The notes beneath the pieces are model-generated. The model was given only the letters and a program-made list of their open reading frames with translations. It was not told where the DNA came from and made no database searches. The position numbers were made by a program, and so were the translations under genes. DNA of 64,000 nt from Craterostigma plantagineum. Taxonomy: Eukaryota; Streptophyta; Magnoliopsida; Lamiales; Linderniaceae. Shown here piece after piece: positions 22,157 to 32,563 of this stretch. The stretch spans positions 11,475,501-11,539,500 of the forward strand of contig JAPQWV010000005.1 of NCBI GenBank assembly GCA_027422505.1, written 5' to 3'. Within the stretch, counting starts at the first letter, position 1. The number at the start of each line of letters is the position of its first letter.

Positions 22157-22437
22157 ACTTCTCCAACGATAATCCGGTCTTATATCGGGAAAAGAGAAGA
22201 GGAGCGCAGCCTTGGGTACGAATTCCATAACCATGAACTTTTCCAAAAAGATAATCTCTGAAACCTCTCTAGGGATTAAGAGAAGAGGAGCACGGTATCG
22301 TCCCGAGAACCAACAAGAAGAACTTCGCCTACGATAATCTCCTATAGCCTTGTGGAGAAGCGGAGCTTCAGCTTGAGCATAGCATAAAAAGGGATAGTTC
22401 TTAAAAGAAAAAGAGGGAGAAAAGATTGAAAAGAAAA
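22157..22437 (+). other. E1 3' region between G1 and G2
   Basis: Continues the E1 sequence interrupted at 12909. Further degenerate copies of the GAACTTCTCCAACGATAATC motif occur at about 22229 and 22321, each near GAGAAGAGGAGC-like text. It ends in purine-rich GAAAAAGAGGGAGAAAAG just before the truncated G2 LTR. No ORF is supported. Confidence 0.6.
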
Positions 22438-23340
22438 TGAGGAGAGCGTAGCTGGCCAACCTTGATTCCATGCTTATGTTATGCTTTCTACGCAGCCTGC
22501 TAATTATCTACAACAACTGTGAAGACACCGATTCAGAGTATGATCGCAACATGTTAACAAATAACATATAAGTAATAGAGTAAGCAGTAACTCATCCATT
22601 TTCGTGAGTACCATAGCCCTTTTTAATCATAAAATCATCGTTCACATAATCGTCATTCATACGATCCGTAGATCACATGCCATTTTATATGTCCGTTTAT
22701 TTTGATACTCCCGTTATAGACTAGCTAGACTCATATTCTGTAAACCCAGTCGGCGCCCATGCATGGGACTCTGTCAATACTGTAAATGTCTGTATGTGCC
22801 TGTACAGGACTCTGTCATCCCCCGATTTGAAGGGAAGTAACTGTCATCCCCCGATTTGGAGGGAAGTATGCCGTAGCATCCGTATCGTACCGTCCGTAGT
22901 CGTAGCAGTCATAACGGTTTCTCCTTTTATTTATATGTACGCAATGCTATATAAAATACTTTATATAACACATAAATCATATAAAGGCACTTTACCGTCA
23001 CTTAATTCACATTCATGAATACCATATAAAGCACATATTAGTCAATTAATCCATATAAGGCATGTAAACACATAAGGCACAGAAGATACATGTTGCAAAT
23101 CATACTCACCAGTTTCGCCTATTTTCTCCGTTCGCTTACTCGACCTTGTCCATGCCCTTATACGACTCCTGACCTATATAATTATTTATCTGGTAAATAT
23201 AAAATTCCTATAATGATATGCGTGCGTGATATGCATGCTTTATTATGCATGATCGTTTCTATCCGTAGCCTTTACCAAAAACCCTAACTTATTTTATATC
23301 GAAACCCTAAATATTGAACACTTTATGTGATATTGAAATT

Positions 23341-23342
<2 letters not shown>

Positions 23343-23383
<41 letters not shown>
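23343..23383. repeat. (TA)n microsatellite in G2 3' LTR
   Basis: About 40 bases of TA. The matching tract in the 5' LTR (30702-30730) is shorter, so the repeat has changed length since insertion. Confidence 0.85.
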
Positions 23384-23385
<2 letters not shown>

Positions 23386-23475
23386 TATATATCTTTATTT
23401 CTCAATTCTAATTAATTGCATTTCTAAATTTCGAGTTATATCTTGAAATCTATAATTATCAAAAACTTGGTGGTA

Positions 23476-23598
23476 CATATCGAGATTTTTAAGGTATAAC
23501 ATGTCGAGATCTTTAAAATATAACATGTCGAGATCTTTAAAATATAACATGTCGAGGTCTTTAAATTATAATATGTCGAGATCTTTAACATATAACCT
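23476..23598. repeat. 24-bp tandem repeat in G2 3' LTR
   Basis: About five degenerate copies of a 24-bp unit around AACATGTCGAGATCTTTAAA. The 5' LTR copy (30816-30946) has a rearranged number of units. Confidence 0.8.
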
Positions 23599-24879
23599 AA
23601 AGGATTTCGAAACATGTTTTGTAATGGTATTTCTTAATATCGACATTTCATTTCTTATGAAATCCTATATAGTTATCGACATTTGTTATTCCAAAACAGA
23701 TTTCTTTCGATATTCAATTTCGAGATACACTTCGACAACTTTGCTATACTCCTCTGAGTTTCGAAATCTTAACCTCATCTTTTCGAAATCATAGGATTAT
23801 AAACTTATTTCAAACCCTAACATATGTCTTTATACCAAAATTATTCAACTAAACAAGTATAAAATCCTTTCAATATCCTAAAAGAAACCCTAAATAGTTA
23901 CGAAAACTTCCCACAATTAACAATATCAGAACTTCCTTTTACTTAATATAATCCAAATCTTCACAACAGTAATTTCAAAACAGTCCTAGAAGTTTTTCAA
24001 CCATTGTCCTAGGTCGAAAATAGTTTCCTTAATTACCCACGTATTCTTAGCATAATTGTTAAAGTTCACAAACTAATTCCAACGCATACAAGTATGTAAA
24101 GCTAGGAAAACTTCATTTAAATTCTTTTGTAATCAGACTTAAATAAAGCATGAGCTCCTACAACCTTTTTATGCATGCTAATACTTTATGTTAGGTCATA
24201 ACTAGAATATGAAAATTATGGTAAGATGTCTTACCCTTCCTTTAGCTTAATTGGAATCGAGTTCTTGGTTTCTCTGTTCTGAGTTTCACAAGTTCTTCTA
24301 AATGATATGAATTTCGTTTTCCTTTCCCTTAACCTAAGTTACGTGTGGTACTAACTAAATGACGTTAATATGTTTATCAATACTTATCTTCTTCCTATGA
24401 AACATTGCTTATATTATTACTATTTTTCTGATCATTCCTTTATCATTAAGTTTTCGTAAGTGAGATTTCGAGATCTTTACGGAATAAATCTCGAAGCCTT
24501 GGTTTGAGGAATTTCGAAATCCCTATTGGACAAATTTCGAAACCCTTAAAAAGTTTCGACATTTTACTTAGGGTTTCGAATGATCTCTTCTTTAGTTATA
24601 CCTTAATATTATTTAAATATTTCTTCCATTTTAAAGAATCTCAAGATTATCACTAAACTTCCTAATTTATTTTATTACTTCAATTAATATATAAAGTTCC
24701 TCAAAACCTGAGAAAACCCTAGAAATTTCATACTTTTCTAACTTCCGTAACATTCAGTTCTTTACCACTTATATCTCTTTGAGAACCTAGAACTATAATA
24801 CTTAAAATATCTTATTCTACATATACCTCTGTTTTAAAATAACTTATATGAATGCATGAATTTATGTAAATGCATGAAA

Positions 24880-25575
24880 TTATAATATGAGGTTTCGGTT
24901 CCTGACAATTCTCCCCCCCTTTTTAAAATTTCGACCTCGAAATTTCGTACCTGTCTCAGTCAATAACCATGGGTACTGGGTCTTCATATTGTCTATGGTT
25001 TCCCACGTAGCTACACGAGCCGAATGATTTTTCCACCGTACTTTTACCATGGGAATCGTTTTATTTCGTAACTGCTTGTCAGCATATTCCAGGACTTCTG
25101 CTGGTTCTTCTACGTAACTAAGGTCCTCAGAAATATTTATCGGTTCGTCACGTAGAACATGCGTAGGATCTGATCTGTATCGCCGCAGCATACTAACGTG
25201 GAAGACATTGTGTATTTGTGATAATTCGGGTGGTAATGCCAATCGGTATGCTAATGGTCCAATTCTTTCAATTATCTCGTACGGTCCGATATATCGTGGA
25301 CTTAACTTTCCTTTCTTTCCAAATCGCAATACACCTTTCCAATGAGATACTCGCAAAAATACCTTCTCCCCAACTTCATATTCCATTTCTCGTCGATGTT
25401 GGTCTATATAACTCTTTTGTCTATCTTGGGCCGCTTTAAGTCGACTCTTTACTACTTTAATCTTTTCCATTGTATCTTGAATCAAATCTGGCCCTTCCAA
25501 TACTTGTTCTCCTTCCATGTCCCAACAAATTGGGTTTTGACATTTTCGGCCATACAGGGCTTCATACGGGACCAT
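24880..25575 (-). pseudogene. pol: G2 pol C-terminal part: integrase end and chromodomain-like tail
   Basis: Continues the integrase frame broken near 25570 ([17 protein letters not shown] follows the DDE core). It contains the GPY/F region ([22 protein letters not shown]) in its middle and ends in a chromodomain-like [19 protein letters not shown] at about 25080-25010. This tail is thought to guide integration to marked chromatin. The real end is near 24945; the reading frame then runs on through the polypurine tract into the LTR. It is split from the rest of pol by one frame change, so it is a pseudogene piece. Confidence 0.85.
24908..24924 (-). other. G2 polypurine tract
   Basis: On the minus strand AAAAAGGGGGGGAGAAT-like purines abut the 3' LTR. 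Confidence 0.85.
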
Positions 25576-26722
25576 AATAAATACTTGAGTGGTACTGATT
25601 ATTATAAGAAAATTCCATTAGCGCTATATAATCATCCCACGAGCCTTTGAATTCGATTACACACGCTCGAAGCATGTCTTCTAGGGTCTGTATCGTCCGT
25701 TCTGATTGTCCGTCTGTCTGTGGATGAAACGCCGTACTAAAATGTAATTTCATTCCGAGCGCTTCTTGTAAACTTCCCCAAAATCTGGAAGTAAATCGGG
25801 GATCACGATCAGATACGATAGAAATGGGTACCCCCTGTAACCGAACTATTTCGTTGATGTATATTTTTGCCAAGTATTCTAACGTAGAACCCCATCTAAA
25901 TGGTAGAAAATGGGCTGATTTCGTGAGCCTGTCGACAATTATCCACACGGCATCATTTTTCTTAGCCGTTGGAGGAAGTCCATAAAGAAAATCCATCGTT
26001 ATTCGCTCCCATTTCCAAACAGGTATGGGTAAAGGATGTAATTTACCCGCTGGAGCTTGGTGTTCAGCTTTGATTTGCTGACACGTTAAACATTTTAAAA
26101 CGTACTCGGCCACATCCTTCTTCATCCTTGGCCACCAATAATGAGATTTAAGGGTCCGATACATCTTCGTACTGCCTGGATGCATAGCATAAGGAGCAGT
26201 GTGTGCCTCTTCCATTATTTCTTGTCGAAGATTATCAATATCAGGAACACATATGCGGCCATTTATCGTCAAAGTTCCATTATCGCCTATTAAAAAATAC
26301 TTCCCTAACCCTTGTTTCACTTTATCAGCAATCTTAGCCAGCTTCTCGCCTTTAAACTGTACTTGTCTAATTCGATCTAACATGATAGGTCGAACTATAA
26401 TTGAGGCACAGATAGCACCGGTATCGTCTACTTTCATTTCCGTATTCATCTTCTTAAGATCAATCAAACTTGATAAAGAACATACTGATAAATAAGAAAT
26501 GGTACCATACGATTTTCGACTCAAAGCGTCAGCAACGACGTTGGCCTTTCCAGGATGGTATTCTATGGTACAATCATAATCCTTCAGTAATTCAATCCAC
26601 CGCCTCTGTCTCATATTCAATTCCTTCTGGCTTAATAGATATTTTAAACTTTTGTGATCAGTAAATATCTGAAATGTTGTACCATATAAGTAGTGTCGCC
26701 ATATCTTCAGTGCAAATACCAC
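25562..26722 (-). pseudogene. pol: G2 pol middle part: end of RNase H and integrase
   Basis: Begins in RNase H ([35 protein letters not shown]) and carries the integrase zinc finger ([24 protein letters not shown]) and catalytic core ([35 protein letters not shown]). A stop after SSIYYGPV marks the frame change to the final segment. Catalytic residues are kept; only the frame breaks (about 26750 and 25570) prevent expression as one protein. Confidence 0.88.
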
Positions 26723-28212
26723 CCGCTAGCTCTAAGTCGTGAGTTGGGTAGGATGTTTCGTATGGCTTCAGTTGTCGAGATGCGTACGCCACTACTTTTT
26801 CCGTGTTGCATTAATACGCATCCTAGTCCTTGATACGACGCGTCGCTATAAATCACAAAACCTTCAGTACCTGATGGAATAGTCAGCACAGGAGCGGTCG
26901 TTAATCGCTCCTTCAATTCTTCCAAACTCCTTTGGCATTCATCAGTCCACTTAAATACAACTCCTTTACGTAATAACTTCGTCATTGGGGCTGCTATTAG
27001 TGAGAAATTCTCTACGAGTCGCCGATAATATCCGGCCAATCCCAGAAAACTACGAACTTCTGCTACATTTTTAGGGCTTTCCCACTTAATTACCGCTTCG
27101 ATTTTACTGGGATCAACTTGAATACCTTTACCAGAGACTACGTGCCCCAGAAATACTACTTGATCTAACCAAAATTCACATTTCGAAAGCTTCGCATATA
27201 ACTTCTTTTCTTGTAAAGTCTGAAGTACAACCCTTAAATGTTGTTCGTGCTCCTCCTTTGACTTGGAATATATTAGAATATCATCAATAAAGACGATCAC
27301 GAACTGGTCTAAATAGGGTCGGAACACATCATTCATCAATGCCATAAAGACTGCAGGAGCGTTCGTTAACCCAAAGGGCATAACTAGAAATTCATAATGT
27401 CCATATCTTGTTCTAAAAGCCGTCTCTGGAATATCACCATCTGCAATCTTCAATTGATGATATCCTGATCTCAGATCGATTTTTGAAAAGACCCTAGCAC
27501 CTTGCAACTGATCAAATAGATCATCAATCCGAGGTAACGAATATTTATTTTTCACCGTTACTTTATTCAATTGTCGGTAGGCTATGCATAATCTGAGTGT
27601 CCCATCTTTCTTTTTAACGAAAAGAACGGGTGCTCCCCATGGCGATACACTTGGCCGTATATAACCCTTATCGAGTAATTCTTTCAACTGTACCTTTAAC
27701 TCATTCAATTCGATTGGAGCCATCCGATATGGTGGAATAGAAATTGGCATTGTGCCTGGTTGAAGTTCAATAGTGAACTCCGTATCTCGATCGGGAGGTA
27801 ATCCTGGTAACTCTTCAGAAAAAACATCAGGACATTCACTGACTACCGGAATATCTTCTATTTTTAGTCCACTTAACTGCGCATCTATAATATAGGCTAT
27901 ATATCCTTCGCATCCTTTCCTAACCATCTTAGAAGCTTCTAAACTTGATATCTGATACGCCGTCCGTACGCTCTTTTCTCCCTTAAGTATTATATGGGGT
28001 TGATCTATAGGGGTCAATTCAATTTCCTTCTTGAAACAATCAAGCTTCGCTCGGTATTTTGACAACCAGTCCATGCCCAATATTACGTCGAAATCCATTA
28101 AAGGAATAACGAATAGGGTTGCTCGCATCTCTATCCCTTTACTGACCATTCTGCATTCTAAGTATATTGTGTTCACTATAACCACTTCGCCCGTTGGAAG
28201 TCGAACATACAA
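26707..28212 (-). pseudogene. pol: G2 pol first part: protease end, reverse transcriptase, start of RNase H
   Basis: Follows gag/protease after a one-base frame change at about 28221. The protease C-part ([13 protein letters not shown]), a complete reverse transcriptase with FIDD at 27291-27280, and the start of RNase H ([11 protein letters not shown]) are readable. One usually conserved aspartate is replaced: CIAYRQLNK instead of CIDYR as in G1. The frame ends near 26707 after an indel in RNase H. Apart from these lesions it aligns along its length with G1 pol. Confidence 0.88.
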
Positions 28213-28220
28213 TTCCTCTT

Positions 28221-29519
28221 CTAGGGTTCAGGTTTATCAGGTAATAATGATGCAAATGTTCGTGATATGAATGAATGAGTGGCACCTGGATCGAATAAAA
28301 CATATACATCAATATCACAGATAAATAATTTACCCGTAATCACGTGTGATCCTTCTTTGGCTTCCTCACGAGTCATGGTGAAAATCCTTGCTTGTGCTGG
28401 CGGTCTATAGGCTTGGCCTCCTGAGCTTCCTCTCCCAAAACTTGTGTTAAACGGTCCTCGGCCCCTTCCTCTTCCACGGTTTGTGGAGGGTCCGCTTACT
28501 CTTGATTGATCTACTGTAGGTTCTGTTCGCAATGTTGGGCAATTCCTAGCTATATGTCCCGATTGCCCACACGTAAAACATTCGCCTGTGAGCCATCTAC
28601 ATACGCCCCTGTGGTTCTTCCCACAGTGTTCACATGTTGGTATTTGTTGCGAAGTCTCTATACCCCGTCCTGTAGTTCTTGGCCCGCTTGTACTGCCCTT
28701 TGCAGAGCCACTTTGAACACTCATTGATCTAGGCGAACTATACGCCTTTTTCATTTTTCCACTAGACGACTCTTCGCCTAACCTTCGTTTACTACTTTGA
28801 AAATTCCGAGACTCAGTTTCTAATCTTTCGGCACGAATAGCTGCCGCCCTCAATTTCCCATAGGACTCCATATCTGATGGCGTAATACGATTTCTAATCA
28901 TATAGCGGAGTCCTGCTTCAAATCTTCGACACTTATTTCTTTCAGTAGCAACCATGTGCGGTGCATAACGGGATAACTGATTAAACAGCATCTCATACTC
29001 GCCTATGGACCTGTTACCTTGTTTCAATTCTAGAAATTCCTTCTCTTTCTGATCCTTGTAAATTTCAGGCATGTACTTATCATTAAATTCCCTCAGAAAA
29101 TCTTCCCAGGTCAACACTGGGGGTTGAGCCATACTATCCGGGACAGTCTCCCACCATTCATATGCATGTCCCTGAAGGAGCGAGACTGCATAATCGAACT
29201 TTTCTTCTGGGGTGCATTGCATCATATAAAATACCCTTTCCGTTCTTTTCAACCATTTCTCTGCTTCTGCAGGATCGGTCGTGCCCGTAAAATCCACAGC
29301 ACCCATTTTCCTTAATTTGTCGTATCGTCGTTCTCGGGGAGTTGTCAGGGGGTGTTCGGATTCATGCTGTCTAAGAGTATGCGATGAATGGGATTCAGGT
29401 ACGGCCGTTCTTCCTCCTCCCTCTATAGTAGGTTCATCATGTTCTATAGGTATCGGATCACCTACTGCCCTTTGCCTATATACGCAAGAAAAGTTTAACG
29501 GCAATCCATAACAATGCAC
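28221..29519 (-). pseudogene. gag: G2 gag plus protease start
   Basis: About 430 codons: an N-terminal region, the Retrotrans_gag domain (AYEWWETVPDSM, FNDKYMPEIYKDQKEKEFLELK), a linker, a CEHCGKNHRGVC knuckle-like segment and a CCHC knuckle CFTCGQSGHIARNC, then the protease motif VLFDPGATHSF at 28292-28284. The protease catalytic triplet is DPG rather than DSG, a change likely to impair it. No convincing ATG opens the frame near the primer site, so the start is uncertain. Gag and protease share one frame here, unlike G1. The frame ends at a one-base lesion at 28221. Confidence 0.87.
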
Positions 29520-29554
29520 ATATTATGCAAATGTCTACAGAACCTAAAGCCTAG

Positions 29555-29566
29555 GCTCTGATACCA
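29555..29566 (-). other. G2 primer binding site
   Basis: Plus strand GCTCTGATACCA = TGGTATCAGAGC on the minus strand, five bases from the LTR. Confidence 0.9.
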
Positions 29567-29571
29567 CTACG

Positions 29572-30699
29572 TGTAGCACCCCGTTTCCTATTACCTTTTT
29601 ATGCAGCTATAAAATATTCGTATAAAATTTTTCGCGATTCCCATAACCATTTCCTTTAACAAAAACAGGTGCGTACATCCGGTCTAATTCCTTTCACAAT
29701 AATGTACATATATGTACCTATCATATGAGTCACAAAATGCAACAGTCTAAAAATCCGTTTCTATTCTACATGCTAACGATGAACCAGAGGGGAGTAGGAG
29801 GAGAGCTTAGCTGGCCAACCTTGAATCCATGCTTATGTTATGCTTTCTACGCAGCCTGCTAATTATCTACAACAACTGTGAAGACACCGATTCAGAGTAT
29901 GATCGCAACATGTTAACAAATAACATATAAGTAATAGAGTAAGCAGTAACTCAACCATTTTCGTAAATACCATAGCCCTTTTTAATCATAAAATCATCGT
30001 TCACATAATCGTCATTCATACGATCCGTAGATCACATGCCATTTTATATGTCCGTTTATTTTGATACTCCCGTTATAGACTAGCTAGACTCGTATTCTGT
30101 AAGCCCAGTCGGCGCCCATGCATGGGACTCTGTCAATACTGTAAATGTCTGTATGTGCCTATACAGGACTCTGTCATCCCTCGATTTGAAGGGAAGTAAC
30201 TGTCATCCCCCGATTTGGAGGGAAGTATGCCGTAGCATCCGTATCGTACCGTCCGTAGTCGTAGCAGTCATAACGGTTTCTCCTTTTATTTATATGTACG
30301 CAATGCTATATAAAATACTTTATATAACACATAAATCATATAAAGGCACTTTACCGTCACTTAATTCACATTCATGAATACCATATAAAGCACATATTAG
30401 TCAATTAATCCATGTAAGGCATGTAAACACATAAGGCACAGAAGATACATGTTGCAAATCATACTCACCAGTTTCGCCTATTTTCTCCGTTCGCTTACTC
30501 GACCTTGTCCTTGCCCTTATCCGACTCCTGACCTATATAATTATTTATCTGGTAAATATAAAATTCCTATAATGATATGCGTGCGTGATATGCATGCTTT
30601 ATTATGCATGATCGTTTCTATCCGTAGCCTTTACCAAAAACCCTAACTTAGTTTATATCGAAACCCTAAATATTGAACACTTTATGTGATATTGAAATT

Positions 30700-30733
<34 letters not shown>

Positions 30734-31205
30734 TTATTTCTCAATTCTAATTAATTGCATTTCTAAAATTCGAGTTATATCTTGAAATCTATAATTATCA
30801 AAAACTTGGTGGTACATATCGAGATTTTTAAGGTATAACATGTCGAGATCTTTAAAATATAACATGTCGATTTAACATGTCGAGATCTTTAAAATATAAC
30901 ATGTCGAGGTCTTTAAAATATAATATGTCGAGATCTTTAACATATAACCTAAAGGATTTCGAAACATGTTTTGTAATGGTATTTCTTAATATCGACATTT
31001 CATTTCTTATGAAATCCTATATAGTTATCGACATTTGTTATTCCAAAACAGATTTCTTTCGATATTCAATTTCGAGATAGACTTCGATAACTTTGCTATA
31101 CTCCTCTGAGTTTCGAAATCTTAACCTCATCTTTTCGAAATCATAGGATTACAAACTTATTTCAAACCCTAACATATGTCTTTATACCAAAATTATTCAA
31201 CTAAA
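29572..31205 (-). repeat. G2 5' LTR, inner part (interrupted by the LINE)
   Basis: Starts TGTAGCACCCCG on the plus strand next to the primer site. From about 29805 it matches the 3' LTR; the first ~235 bp have no counterpart there. It holds the (TA)n tract and the 24-bp tandem repeat. Confidence 0.9.
31189..31205. repeat. Left target-site duplication of the LINE (17 bp)
   Basis: AAAATTATTCAACTAAA recurs at 36041-36057 after the poly-A. The uninterrupted sequence is seen in the G2 3' LTR at about 23837-23852. Confidence 0.9.
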
Positions 31206-31235
31206 ACTTTTGCGCCAATTTTCTCTCCTTCAGCC

Positions 31236-32563
31236 ATGGCGAAAAAGAGGAAAACGGCGTCACAGAGGGCAGCACCGGTCACGGTGATGACGACGCCGCC
31301 CCCTCCTAATGAGCAATTGAGTGAGGAATCGATGCTTGTGAGTGATCGGAGACAGCAGCGAAGCAGCATACCTGAAAATATGAAGAGCACTGTTCCATTG
31401 GTGGTTCAATCGCAGATCCTATCGCCTGTCAAATTTGGCCAATCCGACAGGGAACGATCTCAATTGAAGGCTACTAAGGATGGTCTAAGGTGTTCAATAC
31501 CCCTGGGAACACATACTAATCACCAGACGCCAATTAATTTGGTTACTGATGGAATAGAGGATGAGGTATGGCCTAAATTGGTAGAAACTCCTAGTATTAA
31601 CCCTGGGCAATAGTTTGCGGACTCCCCTTGGGTCAAATTCAATGCAAACTTGTTACAAAAACAGGATAATCGTCTTGAATATGTGGCTCCTATTACTGAG
31701 GATGGACAGGAAATAGGTCAGGTGGAATTATAGGAGATTCAAGAGGAAGTTGAGCATTGGAACTCTGCTCTGTTGTGCTATGTTCTGGGAGCAAATCCGC
31801 CATATGGTGTTATGTCTGGATTTTTGAAGAGAAAATGGGGCAAACTAGGGCTACATAATGTTTGGCAAGTACGGCAGGGCTTGTTCCTGGCAAGATTTGG
31901 AAGTGTGGCTGCAAGGGATAAAATCCTTCAAACTGAAATCCTTCATTTTGATGAAAAACCAGTGGTTCTAACACCATGGACTGAAGACACGCAACTGAAT
32001 AAGCTGGGAGTTGATAGTGTCCCCATCTGGATACAATTACCTCAACTGGAATTGAAATATTGGGGGACTAAAACATTGGGAAAGCTTGCAAGTCTGATTG
32101 GAAACCAGTGATGACAGATGATGTCACTAGGCAAAAAGCGAGGGTTCATTATGCTAGAATCCTAGTGGAAGTGAACCTCAACAAGCCTCTTAAGGATATC
32201 ATCCAGTTCTTGAATGAGAAGGGACAACTCCTAGAGCAGAAAGTCACATACGAATGGAAACCCGTGCAATGCAATAACTGTAAGGGATATGGTCATGAGG
32301 AAGCTTTGTGCAGGAAAGTGATCCCAAAAGATTGGCAACCTCTTTACAAGGGCAATCAGAAACAACAGATGCATGTTTCAGACCTTGATATCCCAGTGGC
32401 TCCAGTAACAAATGTGCAGTACTCAGAAAAGGTGGTCCAGTCACAAGCTTATGGTTCAAGGCAATCTTGGGCTGACCTGATTCAGAGGGAGGGAGTGAAG
32501 AACTTGGAGATACATGCAAGTAACCCTTCCAAGCAGAGGGTCATTGATCCTGGGAATGGATAG
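31236..32563 (+). pseudogene. LINE ORF1 (RNA-binding, DUF4283-like, zinc knuckle), broken
   Basis: ATG at 31236 (MAKKRKTASQ), 30 bases into the element. The N-terminal part is low complexity and basic. The DUF4283-like core lies at about 31740-32110 (NPPYGVMSGFLKRKWG, KPVVLTPWTED, VPIWIQLPQLELKYWG). A CCHC knuckle CNNCKGYGHEEALC follows at about 32272-32313. Stops occur at 31611 and about 31731, and one base is missing near 32100. The last frame ends at 32563, overlapping ORF2's ATG by eight bases. ORF1 normally coats LINE RNA. Confidence 0.85.

Larger units (their letters stand above)
22438..24907 (-). repeat. G2 3' LTR, outer end truncated
   Basis: About 2,470 bp aligned to 29805-37111 (minus the LINE) with roughly 1% difference by eye. 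The junction at 22438-22446 is a short shared GAGGAGAGC. It contains a (TA)n run and a 24-bp tandem repeat. No protein is supported. Confidence 0.88.

Noticed and set aside
23343..23383. TA tract as an origin or regulatory site
   Set aside because: It is a length-variable microsatellite within a Gypsy LTR.
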